This document shows positions 1-9,673 of a stretch of 64,000 nt of DNA, one piece after another (within the stretch, counting starts at the first letter, position 1; each line of letters begins with the position of its first letter). The DNA is from Acidimicrobiia bacterium (lineage in GTDB: Bacteria > Actinomycetota > Acidimicrobiia > Acidimicrobiales > Poriferisodalaceae). Made by a program: the position numbers and the translations under genes. A model generated the notes under the pieces. It did no database searches, was not told where the DNA came from, and saw nothing but the letters and a program-made list of their open reading frames with translations. Where the stretch lies: the NCBI GenBank assembly GCA_022824805.1, contig JAJDZE010000066.1:1-64000 (forward strand), in the 5' to 3' direction.

Positions 1-1374
1 TGCGGGAGTACACAGATAGTTCTCGATCTCACGACGGTGCCACGCGTGGCATTCGAGACCGTCTCCGGCACCATCGCCGGGAGATTCATCCAGTAGCACG
101 ACACCGCGCAGCTCCGGCAGGGCCTCCCGCAGGCCGAAGAAGTGGCGCTGAGCATTGGGCAGTTGATTGCCGATGTAGTACACGAACGGCCGCTCGAGTG
201 CGTCTTTGGCATCGTCGTGGCCGAGCCTGTCAGCAAATGCCTGGAGGATCGCCAGGTCGGTCGAGCCTTCGAGATAAAGCACCCAACCTGTCGCCTCGGC
301 CTGGGCATACTGCTCGAAACCGATGTCGCGCAGCGACTTGAGCAATTGGCTGCCGCGGTCGTCTATGCGGTGGGGCCGGCCAACGAATGCGACCACCGTG
401 TGGCGTCCGGCCGCCTCATTGAGCAGCACCTCGGAGTGGCTGGCGGCGACGATCTGGCTGCCGGTCTCCGCAGCGACGTCATTGATGACCCCGTATGTCT
501 GACGCTGCCGCAAGATCTCGAGGTGTGCATCGGGCTCGTCGAGCAGTAGCACTGCTCCCTCATTGGCGTACATGTAGGCCAGCAGGAGCAGCGTCTGCTG
601 AAAGCCGCGACCGCTGGAGGACAGGTCGAGCCATGCGCCGTGCTCGCGGTAGCGCATGGTGATCTCGCCGCGGGCGGTGACATAGCGCGGCACTTCGATC
701 TCAACGCCGAACAGTTCGTCGACTCGCCTGCTGAGGTCGTTCCAGCGTTCAGGTGACTCTTCATGCACGCGGTAGCACAGGTTCCGCAGCACCTCGGCCG
801 TGCGGCCTTCGCCGATGCGCACGTCGATCGCCCCTCGGTCGAGGCGGACTTCGCTTCCGGTCAGACCAGACATCGGCGGCAAGAAGGCGACTTCCACCTC
901 ATGCGCCTCGTCGGGAATCGGCATCCGTTCGGCACTCGACGACGGCTCCGCTCGCAGCGGACGGCAATAGAGAGACTCCTCGTTCGCGTAGTCGAATTCC
1001 AGGCCGCACTGCCAAGAGCCGCTCGGCCCGACGCCTTCAAGAATTATCTCGACGCGGATGTTCTCCGTACGCTGCCGGCCTTCGACGCGGTGTGTATTCC
1101 GTGTGCGCAGCTCATGCCAAAGCAAGTTCGCAGCCGGGACCGGCAGAGAGACCAAGTCTCGACGGTTGACCGCGACGCCGGGGCGCTTTTCCGGCGCCGA
1201 CGTACCCGAGCGCTTCTCGCTCCACAGCTGCAGCCCGGCGTGCCACAACGCCAGCGCTTGAAGCGCCGACGTTTTGCCAGAATTGTTCGGACCGATCAGC
1301 ACCACCGGATTGGCCAACTCAACCTCAGCCTCGCCGAACCGCTTGAAGTTCCGCATCACCAACCGCGTCAGCAT
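1..1374 (-). CDS. OLD-family-like AAA ATPase with TOPRIM-like region (partial, runs off left edge)
   Basis: Manual reverse translation from ATG at 1374: MLTRLVMRNFKRFGEAEVELANPVVLIGPNNSGKTSALQALALW; Walker A GPNNSGKT; AVLLLDEPDAHLE Walker B; WVLYLEGSTDLAIL resembles a TOPRIM motif; open to base 1. Absent from the ORF track because no stop lies in the window. Confidence 0.8.
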   Translation of the reverse strand, partial: MLTRLVMRNFKRFGEAEVELANPVVLIGPNNSGKTSALQALALWHAGLQLWSEKRSGTSAPEKRPGVAVNRRDLVSLPVPAANLLWHELRTRNTHRVEGRQRTENIRVEIILEGVGPSGSWQCGLEFDYANEESLYCRPLRAEPSSSAERMPIPDEAHEVEVAFLPPMSGLTGSEVRLDRGAIDVRIGEGRTAEVLRNLCYRVHEESPERWNDLSRRVDELFGVEIEVPRYVTARGEITMRYREHGAWLDLSSSGRGFQQTLLLLAYMYANEGAVLLLDEPDAHLEILRQRQTYGVINDVAAETGSQIVAASHSEVLLNEAAGRHTVVAFVGRPHRIDDRGSQLLKSLRDIGFEQYAQAEATGWVLYLEGSTDLAILQAFADRLGHDDAKDALERPFVYYIGNQLPNAQRHFFGLREALPELRGVVLLDESPGDGAGDGLECHAWHRREIENYLCTPA

Positions 1375-2030
1375 CGCTTCACCTTCCTGGAAGTGCCCGC
1401 AGGACCCCGATCCGTCGCTCCGGCCGACACACCACTGGTCAGATCACGTGTGTCCGCTGGCACCCCACGGAGCGGTGGGCCTTGGCACAACGACTCGAGC
1501 CATTCGACGAGTTCGTCGATCTGCCACGCCGCGAGGTCGGCCACCCGGTGACCACGAATACCGACGAAGTACTTATCATCCCAGTTCATGCACTCTGCCG
1601 GAAGGTCACACGCCGAGGACCCGAAGTAGACGAACCGCGTGCCAATCAGCACCCGGTTCACGCTCAAGTCGCGATGCATATGTTCGTCGCAATGGTGGCA
1701 CAGTAGTTGTATCCATTTGCCCGTCCCGTCGTCACGGTGGTAGGCATTGTCACCGCACTCAAGCCGCATATCGCTGCTGACCCGCGGCTTCTTGCATTCA
1801 AATCGCGGGTCGTCCCAATACTCCTCGAAACTCAAGGTCTCTGAGATCTGCATCGCGTAAATCAGTTGCCTGCTCAGGTCCGCACCCACACTGCCCAAGC
1901 CCATGATCCAGTCCCCCACCTTAGCCGCGCGTCGAATCTGTGGTTTGCACAGCGCCAGCGTGCAATATCCATGATACGGATTCGGAGCCAAGCCGGTGTC
2001 ATAGGTCATTACATACCGATAGAGCTTCAT
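1368..2030 (-). CDS. Nmad2-like (nucleotide modification associated domain 2) protein
   Basis: MKLYRYVMTYDTGLAPNPYHGYCTLALCKPQIRRAAKVGDWIMGLGS resembles the Nmad2 N-terminus; coupled to hsdS (1-nt overlap) and the downstream ATPase (7-nt overlap). Confidence 0.7.
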   Translation of the reverse strand: MKLYRYVMTYDTGLAPNPYHGYCTLALCKPQIRRAAKVGDWIMGLGSVGADLSRQLIYAMQISETLSFEEYWDDPRFECKKPRVSSDMRLECGDNAYHRDDGTGKWIQLLCHHCDEHMHRDLSVNRVLIGTRFVYFGSSACDLPAECMNWDDKYFVGIRGHRVADLAAWQIDELVEWLESLCQGPPLRGVPADTRDLTSGVSAGATDRGPAGTSRKVKRC

Positions 2031-3253
2031 CAGTCCCGCCCGGCCGCTGATATGGGGACTCGTAGCTCACCAGAAATCAACTTCGGCAGCAGCGTGTCCC
2101 GAAGATCACCCAAGAGTTGAGAGCTTGCCTGTATCGATTGCTCACAACACCAAAGACCTGACACAGCCTCAGTGAAGGCTGCAATTGCATCGTCCGAAGG
2201 TCTCGCATATAGATTCGCGTAGGCCAGATTTCGATTGAGTCCGGGCACCGCTGAATCTGATGTCACTGAAGGCAACTGTTGCCGCTGCAACATGCAATAC
2301 AGATACTCGAATGTCAATCCCGCATCACGAGCGACAGCGTAGAAGGTTGTGTCGATTGGGAAGAAGTCAGCATGTGACCGGCGGACCGTTCCGGGGTTAC
2401 CCTTCCTGCCAACAATGATTCCTGGACCTTTAACGAGGTATTCGTCATGCCACCCAATTTGACCATTCGAGCCATATACCGGGACCGGCCCGTACTTGCG
2501 TTCTGACGCTTTGAGTGCCTTGCCGTATTCAAGTTCAATAGAATCACCTAACTGCTCGATGTTCCACCCGGCAGGAACGGTTCCAAGTCGGGAGTCCACA
2601 AGTTGGTTTGGGAAGATATCGTAGGTTTCGGCGGGAAGTCCAAGAACGGACTCGCCCTCGCGCCATCGGCCCTCCATCTTGGCACGTACAGGCTCGAAAT
2701 CCACAAACCATGACTTGTACAGCGCTTGAGCCATCTCCTCCAACATCTCGCACATCCGGCGATTCAACTCAACCCGATCGTCCAACGCTCCCAATATCTC
2801 TGCTACTCGCCGCTGTTCAGCTATTGACGGAAGTGAAACCCGATGACTTGACACAAAGTCCCATTTTGCGCGCGGCATTCTTGTGCCTTCGGTTCCACGC
2901 GTCGCTAGTTCGACGAAATCAGAACACGCGAGTACATAAAAGAGAAACTCGGCGTCAATATTTCGTTTGGACCGTATGACCCAAATATCGGTAGAACAAA
3001 TGCCGTCAAAATTCGGTCTCACGATCTTGCGGAAATATGGCCGTAGCTTGCCGAAAAGGATGTCGCCTCGACGAAAGCGTGACTTGGTGCTTGTGACGTC
3101 ACGAGCGCTACCAATCCCGATTAGGCCAAGGCTGCTCTCGCCGATGTGTTCAAGACCAATGTATGGTGATCCGCCGCAAGACTCCGGGCTGACTGAGTCC
3201 CGAACTAAGTAACAGCAATCGGCAATTGTGGTGCGAGTCCAAACGTTTGACAT
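2030..3253 (-). CDS. hsdS: Type I restriction-modification specificity subunit HsdS
   Basis: Two TRD-like halves; SIAEQRRVAEILGALDDRVELNRRMCEMLEEMAQALYKSWFVDFEPVRAK is a typical HsdS conserved helix; next to hsdM. Start MSNVW assumed. Confidence 0.93.
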   Translation of the reverse strand: MSNVWTRTTIADCCYLVRDSVSPESCGGSPYIGLEHIGESSLGLIGIGSARDVTSTKSRFRRGDILFGKLRPYFRKIVRPNFDGICSTDIWVIRSKRNIDAEFLFYVLACSDFVELATRGTEGTRMPRAKWDFVSSHRVSLPSIAEQRRVAEILGALDDRVELNRRMCEMLEEMAQALYKSWFVDFEPVRAKMEGRWREGESVLGLPAETYDIFPNQLVDSRLGTVPAGWNIEQLGDSIELEYGKALKASERKYGPVPVYGSNGQIGWHDEYLVKGPGIIVGRKGNPGTVRRSHADFFPIDTTFYAVARDAGLTFEYLYCMLQRQQLPSVTSDSAVPGLNRNLAYANLYARPSDDAIAAFTEAVSGLWCCEQSIQASSQLLGDLRDTLLPKLISGELRVPISAAGRD

Positions 3254-3257
3254 GGAT

Positions 3258-3518
3258 TCAATGCGACTTGCGTGCAATACGCACCGCAGGGAGGCTTTTC
3301 TCGCCAGGATTCAACCACGATTCCTCATACTCGCCTTCCCAGTCTCGATGATCGGGCTTGTAGTAAATGCTGATGATGCTGAGGTTGTCCGGATGCACGT
3401 TGTCATACCCGTCCTCGTAGCCGTCCACAACGACGCGCAGATCGACCGGGTAGGTCGCAAGCAGATCAATCAGTTCCTTCACTGTGATCGCAGTGTCGTC
3501 GGCTTCGCTGTTCTCCAT
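3258..3518 (-). CDS. Small conserved-looking protein between hsdM and hsdS (86 aa)
   Basis: MENSEADDTAITVKELIDLLATYPVDLRVVVDGYEDGYDNVHPDNLSIISIYYKPDHRDWEGEYEE; co-directional with and tightly spaced to hsdS. Confidence 0.75.
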   Translation of the reverse strand: MENSEADDTAITVKELIDLLATYPVDLRVVVDGYEDGYDNVHPDNLSIISIYYKPDHRDWEGEYEESWLNPGEKSLPAVRIARKSH

Positions 3519-3576
3519 GGTGCGATCCTCCGTGGGGTGGCCGGTGGTGCGTGTACTGAGGGCGCCGGCTGACGCA

Positions 3577-5244
3577 TCAGAAGCCCAAGGATTGCAGGTT
3601 GGCTTCGATCTGAACGTCCAGTTTTTCTGCCTCGGCCTGCTGGGCGCGCCACTGGGCGGCGAGACGGGTCATCTTGTCGGCGAACGGCTCGCCGTCATCG
3701 GACTCGGGCGCCACGCCGACGTAGCGGCCTGGAGTGAGCACGCAGTCGTAGCCGCGGATTTCCTCGACCCGGGCGCTCTTGCAGAAACCTGCGACGTCCT
3801 CGTAGCCCGCCGACCTGTTGGCGCCGCCCTTGTCGGCCTGATCGTCGGCGCTCGATTCGCCTTGGCGGCTGCTCGCGTCGGCCTGTTCGCCGCCGCCTGC
3901 GTCGGCTGAACGCCAAGCGTGGTAAGTACTGGCCACCTTGGCAATGTCGTCGTCGGTGAACTCGCGGTGGGTGCGGTCGACCATGCGGCCCAAGCTGCGG
4001 GCATCAATGAACAGCACTTCGCTGCGCCGGTCACGCATGCCCTCGCCACCCGAGCGGTCTTTGGCCAGGAACCACAGGCAGGCCGGGATGGCTGTGGAGA
4101 AGAACAACTGGCTGGGCAGCGCCACCATGCAGTCGACCAGGTCGGCCTCGACGAGGTTCTGGCGGATCGCGCCCTCGCCCGACTGCCGCGACGACATCGA
4201 CCCGTTGGCGAGCACGAAGCCGGCCACCCCTTTCGGCGCAAGGTGGTGGACCATGTGCTGCACCCAAGCGAAGTTGGCGTTGCCCTTCGGCGGCACGCCG
4301 TAGACCCAGCGCTTGTCGTCGGCCAAGCGCTCGCCGCCCCAGTCCGACACATTGAACGGCGGGTTGGCCAGGATGAAGTCGGCTCGTAGGTCAGGGTGGC
4401 GATCGTCGTGGAACGTGTCGCCGTGAGTGATCTGGCCCTCGATGCCGCGGATTGCCAAGTTCATGCGCGCCAAGCGCCATGTGGTGTAGTTCGACTCCTG
4501 ACCGTAGACGGAGATAGCCGTCCGCGTGCCGGGCGGGCGTGGACCGCCGTTGCCGTTCCCGGAGGCGTGAGCTTCGATGAACTCCACCGACTGCACGAAC
4601 ATGCCCGACGAGCCGCAGCAAGGGTCGTACACCCGGCCCTCGAACGGCTCGATCATTTCCACCAGCAGGCGCACCACGCAACGAGGCGTGTAGAACTCGC
4701 CGCCCCGCTTGCCTTCCGCATCGGCGAACATCGACAGGAAGTACTCATAGACACGCCCGAGCACGTCACGCGAGCGAGCGGCGGCATCGCCCACCGTGAC
4801 GTTGCCCAGCAGGTCGATCAACTGGCCGAGCCGCTCCTGATCGAGCGCCGGCCGGGCGTAGTCCTTGGGCAGCACGCCGTCGAGTGCAGGGTTCATGGCC
4901 TCGAGTTCGTCCATGGCCCGGTCGATGATCGACCCGATGTGCGGCTGGCGGGCCTGTGCGGCAAGCACATCCCAACGCGCCGGCGCGGGCACCCAGAAGA
5001 CGTTGCGCCAGCGGTACTCGTCCACGTCGTCGGGATCGGCACCCTCGTCGATCTCGGCTTCGAGTTGCTCGCGGAGCTCGCCGAACGCGTCCGACACGTA
5101 TTTCAGGAAGATCAGCCCGAGGACGACATGCTTGTACTCGGCGGCGTCCATGCTGCCGCGCAGCTTGTCGGCGGCGGCCCACAGCGTCCGCTGGATGTCT
5201 GCGAGATCACCGCCCGCTACATCGCTCTCGCGAGTTCCGCTCAT
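3577..5244 (-). CDS. hsdM: Type I restriction-modification methyltransferase subunit HsdM
   Basis: [70 protein letters not shown] catalytic motif. Confidence 0.96.
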   Translation of the reverse strand: MSGTRESDVAGGDLADIQRTLWAAADKLRGSMDAAEYKHVVLGLIFLKYVSDAFGELREQLEAEIDEGADPDDVDEYRWRNVFWVPAPARWDVLAAQARQPHIGSIIDRAMDELEAMNPALDGVLPKDYARPALDQERLGQLIDLLGNVTVGDAAARSRDVLGRVYEYFLSMFADAEGKRGGEFYTPRCVVRLLVEMIEPFEGRVYDPCCGSSGMFVQSVEFIEAHASGNGNGGPRPPGTRTAISVYGQESNYTTWRLARMNLAIRGIEGQITHGDTFHDDRHPDLRADFILANPPFNVSDWGGERLADDKRWVYGVPPKGNANFAWVQHMVHHLAPKGVAGFVLANGSMSSRQSGEGAIRQNLVEADLVDCMVALPSQLFFSTAIPACLWFLAKDRSGGEGMRDRRSEVLFIDARSLGRMVDRTHREFTDDDIAKVASTYHAWRSADAGGGEQADASSRQGESSADDQADKGGANRSAGYEDVAGFCKSARVEEIRGYDCVLTPGRYVGVAPESDDGEPFADKMTRLAAQWRAQQAEAEKLDVQIEANLQSLGF

Positions 5245-5329
5245 GGGCATTGTTGGTCTCCGCAACGCGCCGGGCCCCGCAATACGGGACACTCCTGCCT
5301 GCTTCTGTTTCTACTTCACACCGGCTCCC

Positions 5330-5782
5330 ATGAGCGCTATTCGGGCCGAGAACGCGTGCCGAGAGGGGATCGCTGCCGAGATATCGTGCGCGGCGATGGT
5401 TGCTGTCGGGCTGGCTCGGCTCATGGCCGCGTCGCATCTGGCCTACATCGTGTTCCTGCTGGTGGGCGGGTTTGCCGCGAAGCGCTGGCCCAGGCTGATG
5501 AAGTGGCACCTTGCTGCATTCGGCGCAGCCGGATTGGTGAACCTCACTGGTTCCGACTGCCCGCTGACGGTGTGGGAGAAATGGCTCCTGCGCCAAGCCG
5601 GGAGGGAGCCGTACGAGACCGGCTTCGCCTCGCACTACCTGGTGGAGCCCTTCTATTCGAAAGGCATCACCGGCCGGGCGAATTCGGTAATCCTGCTGGC
5701 GCTCGTGATCCCGGTCTTGGTGAGCTACTGGCGGCTATTTCGCAGCTCCGCGGCCGACTCCGGCGAGTCCGCTACGAACTGA
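5330..5782 (+). CDS. DUF2784-like membrane protein
   Basis: [13 protein letters not shown]...[59 protein letters not shown]2784-like CPLT..E pattern. Confidence 0.7.
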   Translation: MSAIRAENACREGIAAEISCAAMVAVGLARLMAASHLAYIVFLLVGGFAAKRWPRLMKWHLAAFGAAGLVNLTGSDCPLTVWEKWLLRQAGREPYETGFASHYLVEPFYSKGITGRANSVILLALVIPVLVSYWRLFRSSAADSGESATN

Positions 5783-5812
5783 CCCTTCGCGTCCCGGCCG
5801 CGCCATAGACTC

Positions 5813-5935
5813 ACGCCCGGTTGTCGTGAGCGAAGCCGGTGAGATCCCGGCACTGTCCCGCAACGGTGATGCCCCTCCGGGGGACGAGTCCGGTCGCCTC
5901 CCGGCCGCCATCACGCGAACCGATTCCTCGAGGTA
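5813..5935 (+). promoter_or_regulatory. Cobalamin riboswitch
   Basis: GAAGCCGGTGAGATCCCGGCACTGTCCCGCAACGGTGATG...GAGTCCGGTCGCCTCCCGG matches the cobalamin core and B12-box pattern; directly upstream of btuFCD/cobO. Confidence 0.9.
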
Positions 5936-6001
5936 AGGAGCGGCTCGTGCGGTGGGTCCCCCCGCTGCTCGGCCCTGAACTCGAGCAGAAGGGAGAACAC
6001 C

Positions 6002-7063
6002 ATGAACCGCACCGCGACAAAGCGAGCAGCCTTGCCACTGCGACTGCTGTGGGCACTGGCAGCCGTGCTCTTGCTCGTCTCGGCCTGTGGAAGCGACGAC
6101 ACCGCCAGCAGTCCAACGCCTGCGCCAGCGACGGAGGCTGCTCCGGCCACCGAGGCACCGGCGGCAACACAAGCGCCGACGAGCACGACCGAGGCCGCTG
6201 CTGAAGCGGCCGAGGGGACCGACGAAGCGGCAGGGTCGGCCGAACAGACCGAGGACACCGAACCGGCGCCCGCCGAGCCGGAGTACCGCTACCAGCGAAT
6301 CGTCTCCATCTCCCCCACCGGTACCGAGATCCTGTTCGCCATCGGTGCGGGCGATCGGGTGGTCGCCGTCGATGAATTCTCGTACTACCCGCCCGAGGCG
6401 CCCGTCACCGACTTGAGCGGCTGGCAGCCGAACGTCGAGGCCATCTCGTCATACGACCCCGACCTTGTCGTCATGGGCAGCGACGGTGACATCGAGGCCA
6501 ACCTCGAATCGCTGGGGATCGCAGTGCTGGCCATCAATGCCCCCACCACCTTCGACGAGGTGTACGTGCAGATCGCACAATTCGGCGAGACCACCGGGCA
6601 GATCGACGAAGCGGCTGCGTTGATCTCGGAGATGCGCAGCGAGATCGGCGCCCTCATCGACGCAGCACCCGACGCTTCGGGGCTCAGCTACTACCACGAG
6701 CTCACCGACGGTCTGTACTCGGTGACGAGCAGCACCTTCATCGGACAGGTGTACTCGCTCTTCGGGCTCGACAACATCGCCGATCCTGCCGATTCCGACG
6801 GAAGCTCCTACGGCTACCTCCAGCTCGGCAACGAGTACATCGTCGACGCCGATCCCGACCTGATCTTCCTGGCCGACACGCTGTGCTGCGGCCAGAACGC
6901 CGAGACGGTTGCTGCCCGTCCAGGCTGGGACCTGCTGAGTGCGGTCCAGCACGGCCGGGTTGTCGAGCTCAATGACGACATCGTCTCGCGCTGGGGACCA
7001 CGCCTCGTGGAGTTCATCGCGGCAATCTCCGATGCGATCATCTCGATCGGCGCAGCGAGCTGA
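6002..7063 (+). CDS. btuF: Cobalamin ABC transporter substrate-binding lipoprotein (BtuF-like)
   Basis: Lipobox (LLVSACGS), YQRIVSISPTGTEILFAIGAGDRVVAVDEFSYYP; downstream of riboswitch. Confidence 0.85.
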   Translation: MNRTATKRAALPLRLLWALAAVLLLVSACGSDDTASSPTPAPATEAAPATEAPAATQAPTSTTEAAAEAAEGTDEAAGSAEQTEDTEPAPAEPEYRYQRIVSISPTGTEILFAIGAGDRVVAVDEFSYYPPEAPVTDLSGWQPNVEAISSYDPDLVVMGSDGDIEANLESLGIAVLAINAPTTFDEVYVQIAQFGETTGQIDEAAALISEMRSEIGALIDAAPDASGLSYYHELTDGLYSVTSSTFIGQVYSLFGLDNIADPADSDGSSYGYLQLGNEYIVDADPDLIFLADTLCCGQNAETVAARPGWDLLSAVQHGRVVELNDDIVSRWGPRLVEFIAAISDAIISIGAAS

Positions 7064-7125
7064 GCGGTGCCCCCGACGCACCAAGTTGACGCCGTGCGCA
7101 GCGCCGATGACTGAAGGCTGAGGTT

Positions 7126-8208
7126 GTGATGCGCGCCGACGGCTCATCTGGCGCCACCAGTGCCAACGGCGTCCAGCTTCAGGCATCGGGACTGCGAGCG
7201 CGAGCGCTTGTTGCCGGCATCGCTGCCGTCGTCATCGCTGTCATCGCCGGGCTGACGATTGGCCCGGCCGGCATTCCGGCGCACCGGGTGCTGATGGAGC
7301 TGGCCGACCTGCTGCCTGGCATTGCGGTCGAGTCGGGCCTCAACGACGCGCACAAAGCGATCGTGACCGACATCCGGCTGCCCCGCGTTGTGCTCGGGCT
7401 GCTGGTGGGCGCAACGCTCGCCACGAGCGGGGCCACCTATCAAGCAGCGTTTCGCAACCCCCTTGCCGACCCCTACCTGCTCGGCATCGCCGCCGGCGCG
7501 GGACTCGGCGCGACGATCGCCATCGTCAACGACATCGGCGACGGCGCCGGCGTATTCGACCTCGTTCCGATCGCCGCATTCGGCGGGGCGCTCGGGGCGG
7601 TGACCGTGGCCTACCTCGCCGGACACATCGGCGGGCGGTCGACTGCATCGCTGATCCTTGCGGGGATCGCGGTGGCGAGCTTTCTCGCGGCCTGCCAGAC
7701 GTACCTGCTGCAGGCGAACGCGGATGCGTTCCGCAGAATCCTCGCCTGGCTCCTCGGCCGGATTGCCACGTCGGGCTGGGCCGAGCCGGCGCTGCTGCTG
7801 CCCTATTTCTTGGTGACGACGGCCATCGTGCTGCGCTACCGGCGGGCGCTCGACGTGCTCGCCGTCGGCGACGAGGAAGCTGCGGCGCTCGGCCTCGAAC
7901 CCCGCAGGATCCGGCTGATCGTCCTGATTGCGGCATCGCTCGGGGCGGCCGCCGCAGTGTCGGTGAGCGGTCTGATCAGCTTCGTCGGCATCATCGTGCC
8001 GCACGCAATCCGGCTGGTCTTCGGCACCAGCAACCGCGTCCTGCTGCCGCTGTCGGTGCTCTTCGGCGCAGCGTTCCTCGTGCTTGCCGACCTGACCGCG
8101 CGCACAGTGCTCTCCCCCGCCGAGCTGCCGATCGGTGTGGTCACCGCGTTTCTGGGAGCGCCGTTCTTTGTGTTCGTGCTGAGAACGAGCCGACGGGAGA
8201 TCTGGTGA
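7126..8208 (+). CDS. btuC: FecCD/BtuC family ABC permease
   Basis: RLPRVVLGLLVGATLATSGATYQAAFRNPLADPYLLGIAAGAGLGA is the FecCD permease signature. Confidence 0.92.
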   Translation: MMRADGSSGATSANGVQLQASGLRARALVAGIAAVVIAVIAGLTIGPAGIPAHRVLMELADLLPGIAVESGLNDAHKAIVTDIRLPRVVLGLLVGATLATSGATYQAAFRNPLADPYLLGIAAGAGLGATIAIVNDIGDGAGVFDLVPIAAFGGALGAVTVAYLAGHIGGRSTASLILAGIAVASFLAACQTYLLQANADAFRRILAWLLGRIATSGWAEPALLLPYFLVTTAIVLRYRRALDVLAVGDEEAAALGLEPRRIRLIVLIAASLGAAAAVSVSGLISFVGIIVPHAIRLVFGTSNRVLLPLSVLFGAAFLVLADLTARTVLSPAELPIGVVTAFLGAPFFVFVLRTSRREIW

Positions 8209-9038
8209 GCGCCGCCGTCGCAGTGGAAGCGCTCGAGGTCAGCCTCGACCGGACGCCGATCCTGAAGGGGGTCGAACTCGGAGTTTCGGCCGGCGAATGG
8301 GTGAACGTGGTGGGTCCCAACGGAGCAGGCAAGACGACCCTGTTGCGGGCACTTCTCGGCCTCGTCGCCTACGACGGCAAGGTTCACATTGAGGGCCTCT
8401 CCAGCCAGCGGCGCTCCGTGCGAGCCCAACACCTGGCGTACGTGCCCCAATCGCCCGTGATTCCTCAGGGAATGCTGGTGGGCGACTACGTGCTGCTGGG
8501 CCGAACACCGCACCGGGGCATCTTCGCTGCCGAGACCGCCGCCGACACTCGCATCGCCACGGAGGTGCTCGAACGGCTCGATCTGGGCGGCTTCGGAGAC
8601 CGGGCCGTGCAGTCGCTCTCCGGCGGTGAACGACAGCGAGCCGTGCTGGCCCGGGCGCTCGCGCAGCAAACACCGATCCTGTTGCTCGATGAGCCGACAA
8701 CCGCCTTGGACCTGGGGCACCAGCAGGATGTGCTCGATCTCGTCGATGGACTGCGTCGCGAGCGGGGCCTGACGGTGATCGCCACGCTGCATGACCTGAC
8801 GCTCGCAGCCCGCTATGGCGACCGGGTCGCCATTCTGTCTGAGGGGCGCGTTGCGGCGTGCGGGCCACCCGACGGCGTGCTCACTGTGGGCAGCATCGCC
8901 CGACACTTCGGCGCACACGTCAAGGTGCTGCGCGATTCGGACGGCCCCGTCATCGTCCCCACAGCAACAACTACGTCACGAGCAACCGGCGTGGCGCCAG
9001 CGGGGCGCGCCGCCACACAGAATGGAGACCACTTATGA
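8205..9038 (+). CDS. btuD: ABC transporter ATP-binding protein (BtuD/FecE type)
   Basis: VGPNGAGKTTLLRALLG, LSGGERQRAVLARALAQQTPILLLDEPTTALDLGHQ; 4-nt overlap with btuC. Confidence 0.92.
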   Translation: MSAAVAVEALEVSLDRTPILKGVELGVSAGEWVNVVGPNGAGKTTLLRALLGLVAYDGKVHIEGLSSQRRSVRAQHLAYVPQSPVIPQGMLVGDYVLLGRTPHRGIFAAETAADTRIATEVLERLDLGGFGDRAVQSLSGGERQRAVLARALAQQTPILLLDEPTTALDLGHQQDVLDLVDGLRRERGLTVIATLHDLTLAARYGDRVAILSEGRVAACGPPDGVLTVGSIARHFGAHVKVLRDSDGPVIVPTATTTSRATGVAPAGRAATQNGDHL

Positions 9039-9631
9039 ATGCATCACAGCCAGACGGCTCGACACCCACCGACGCGCCGCCCACCGAGGATCCCCGCCCA
9101 GACGGGCTGCGCACGGCGCGCAGCCTCGTGGTGGTGAACACCGGCGACGGCAAAGGGAAATCCTCCGCTGCGTTCGGCACGGCGATGCGGGCGCGAGCCC
9201 GCGACTGGCCGGTTGCGGTGGTGCAGTTCCTCAAGTCGGACAACTGGGTGACCGGCGAGCAGATGATGGCCGAGCCGCTCGGCATCGACTTCTGGTCGCT
9301 GGGCGAGGGCTTCACCTGGGACAGCGACGACCTCAGCCGGGACGAGGCCGAGGCCCGCGAGGCCTGGCGCCACGGCAAGGCACTGGTGGAGGCCGGCGAG
9401 CATCGGCTGGTCGTGTTCGATGAGATCACCTATCCGCTCAACTGGGGCTGGATCGACGCCGCCGAGGTGGAGGCCACGTTCCGCAACCGGCCTGAGCGGG
9501 TCTCGCTGGTGCTGACCGGCCGCGACGCTCCGGGTTGGATGATCGAACTCGCCGACACGGTGACCGAGATGGTCAAGACCAAGCACGCCTACGACTCGGG
9601 CATCCGGGCCAAGAAAGGCATCGACTACTGA
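9035..9631 (+). CDS. cobO: Cob(I)yrinic acid a,c-diamide adenosyltransferase
   Basis: SLVVVNTGDGKGKSSAAFGTAMRARARDWPVAVVQFLKSDNWVTGE; ATGA overlap with btuD. Confidence 0.95.
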   Translation: MNASQPDGSTPTDAPPTEDPRPDGLRTARSLVVVNTGDGKGKSSAAFGTAMRARARDWPVAVVQFLKSDNWVTGEQMMAEPLGIDFWSLGEGFTWDSDDLSRDEAEAREAWRHGKALVEAGEHRLVVFDEITYPLNWGWIDAAEVEATFRNRPERVSLVLTGRDAPGWMIELADTVTEMVKTKHAYDSGIRAKKGIDY

Positions 9632-9673
9632 GCCAGTGCGCCCGCTGCGGGGGCGGCAGGACATGGCGGTCGC

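Noticed and set aside
4396-5808. 470-aa plus-strand ORF over hsdM
   Set aside because: Antisense to hsdM; only its 3' part overlaps the DUF2784-like gene, which is in another frame.
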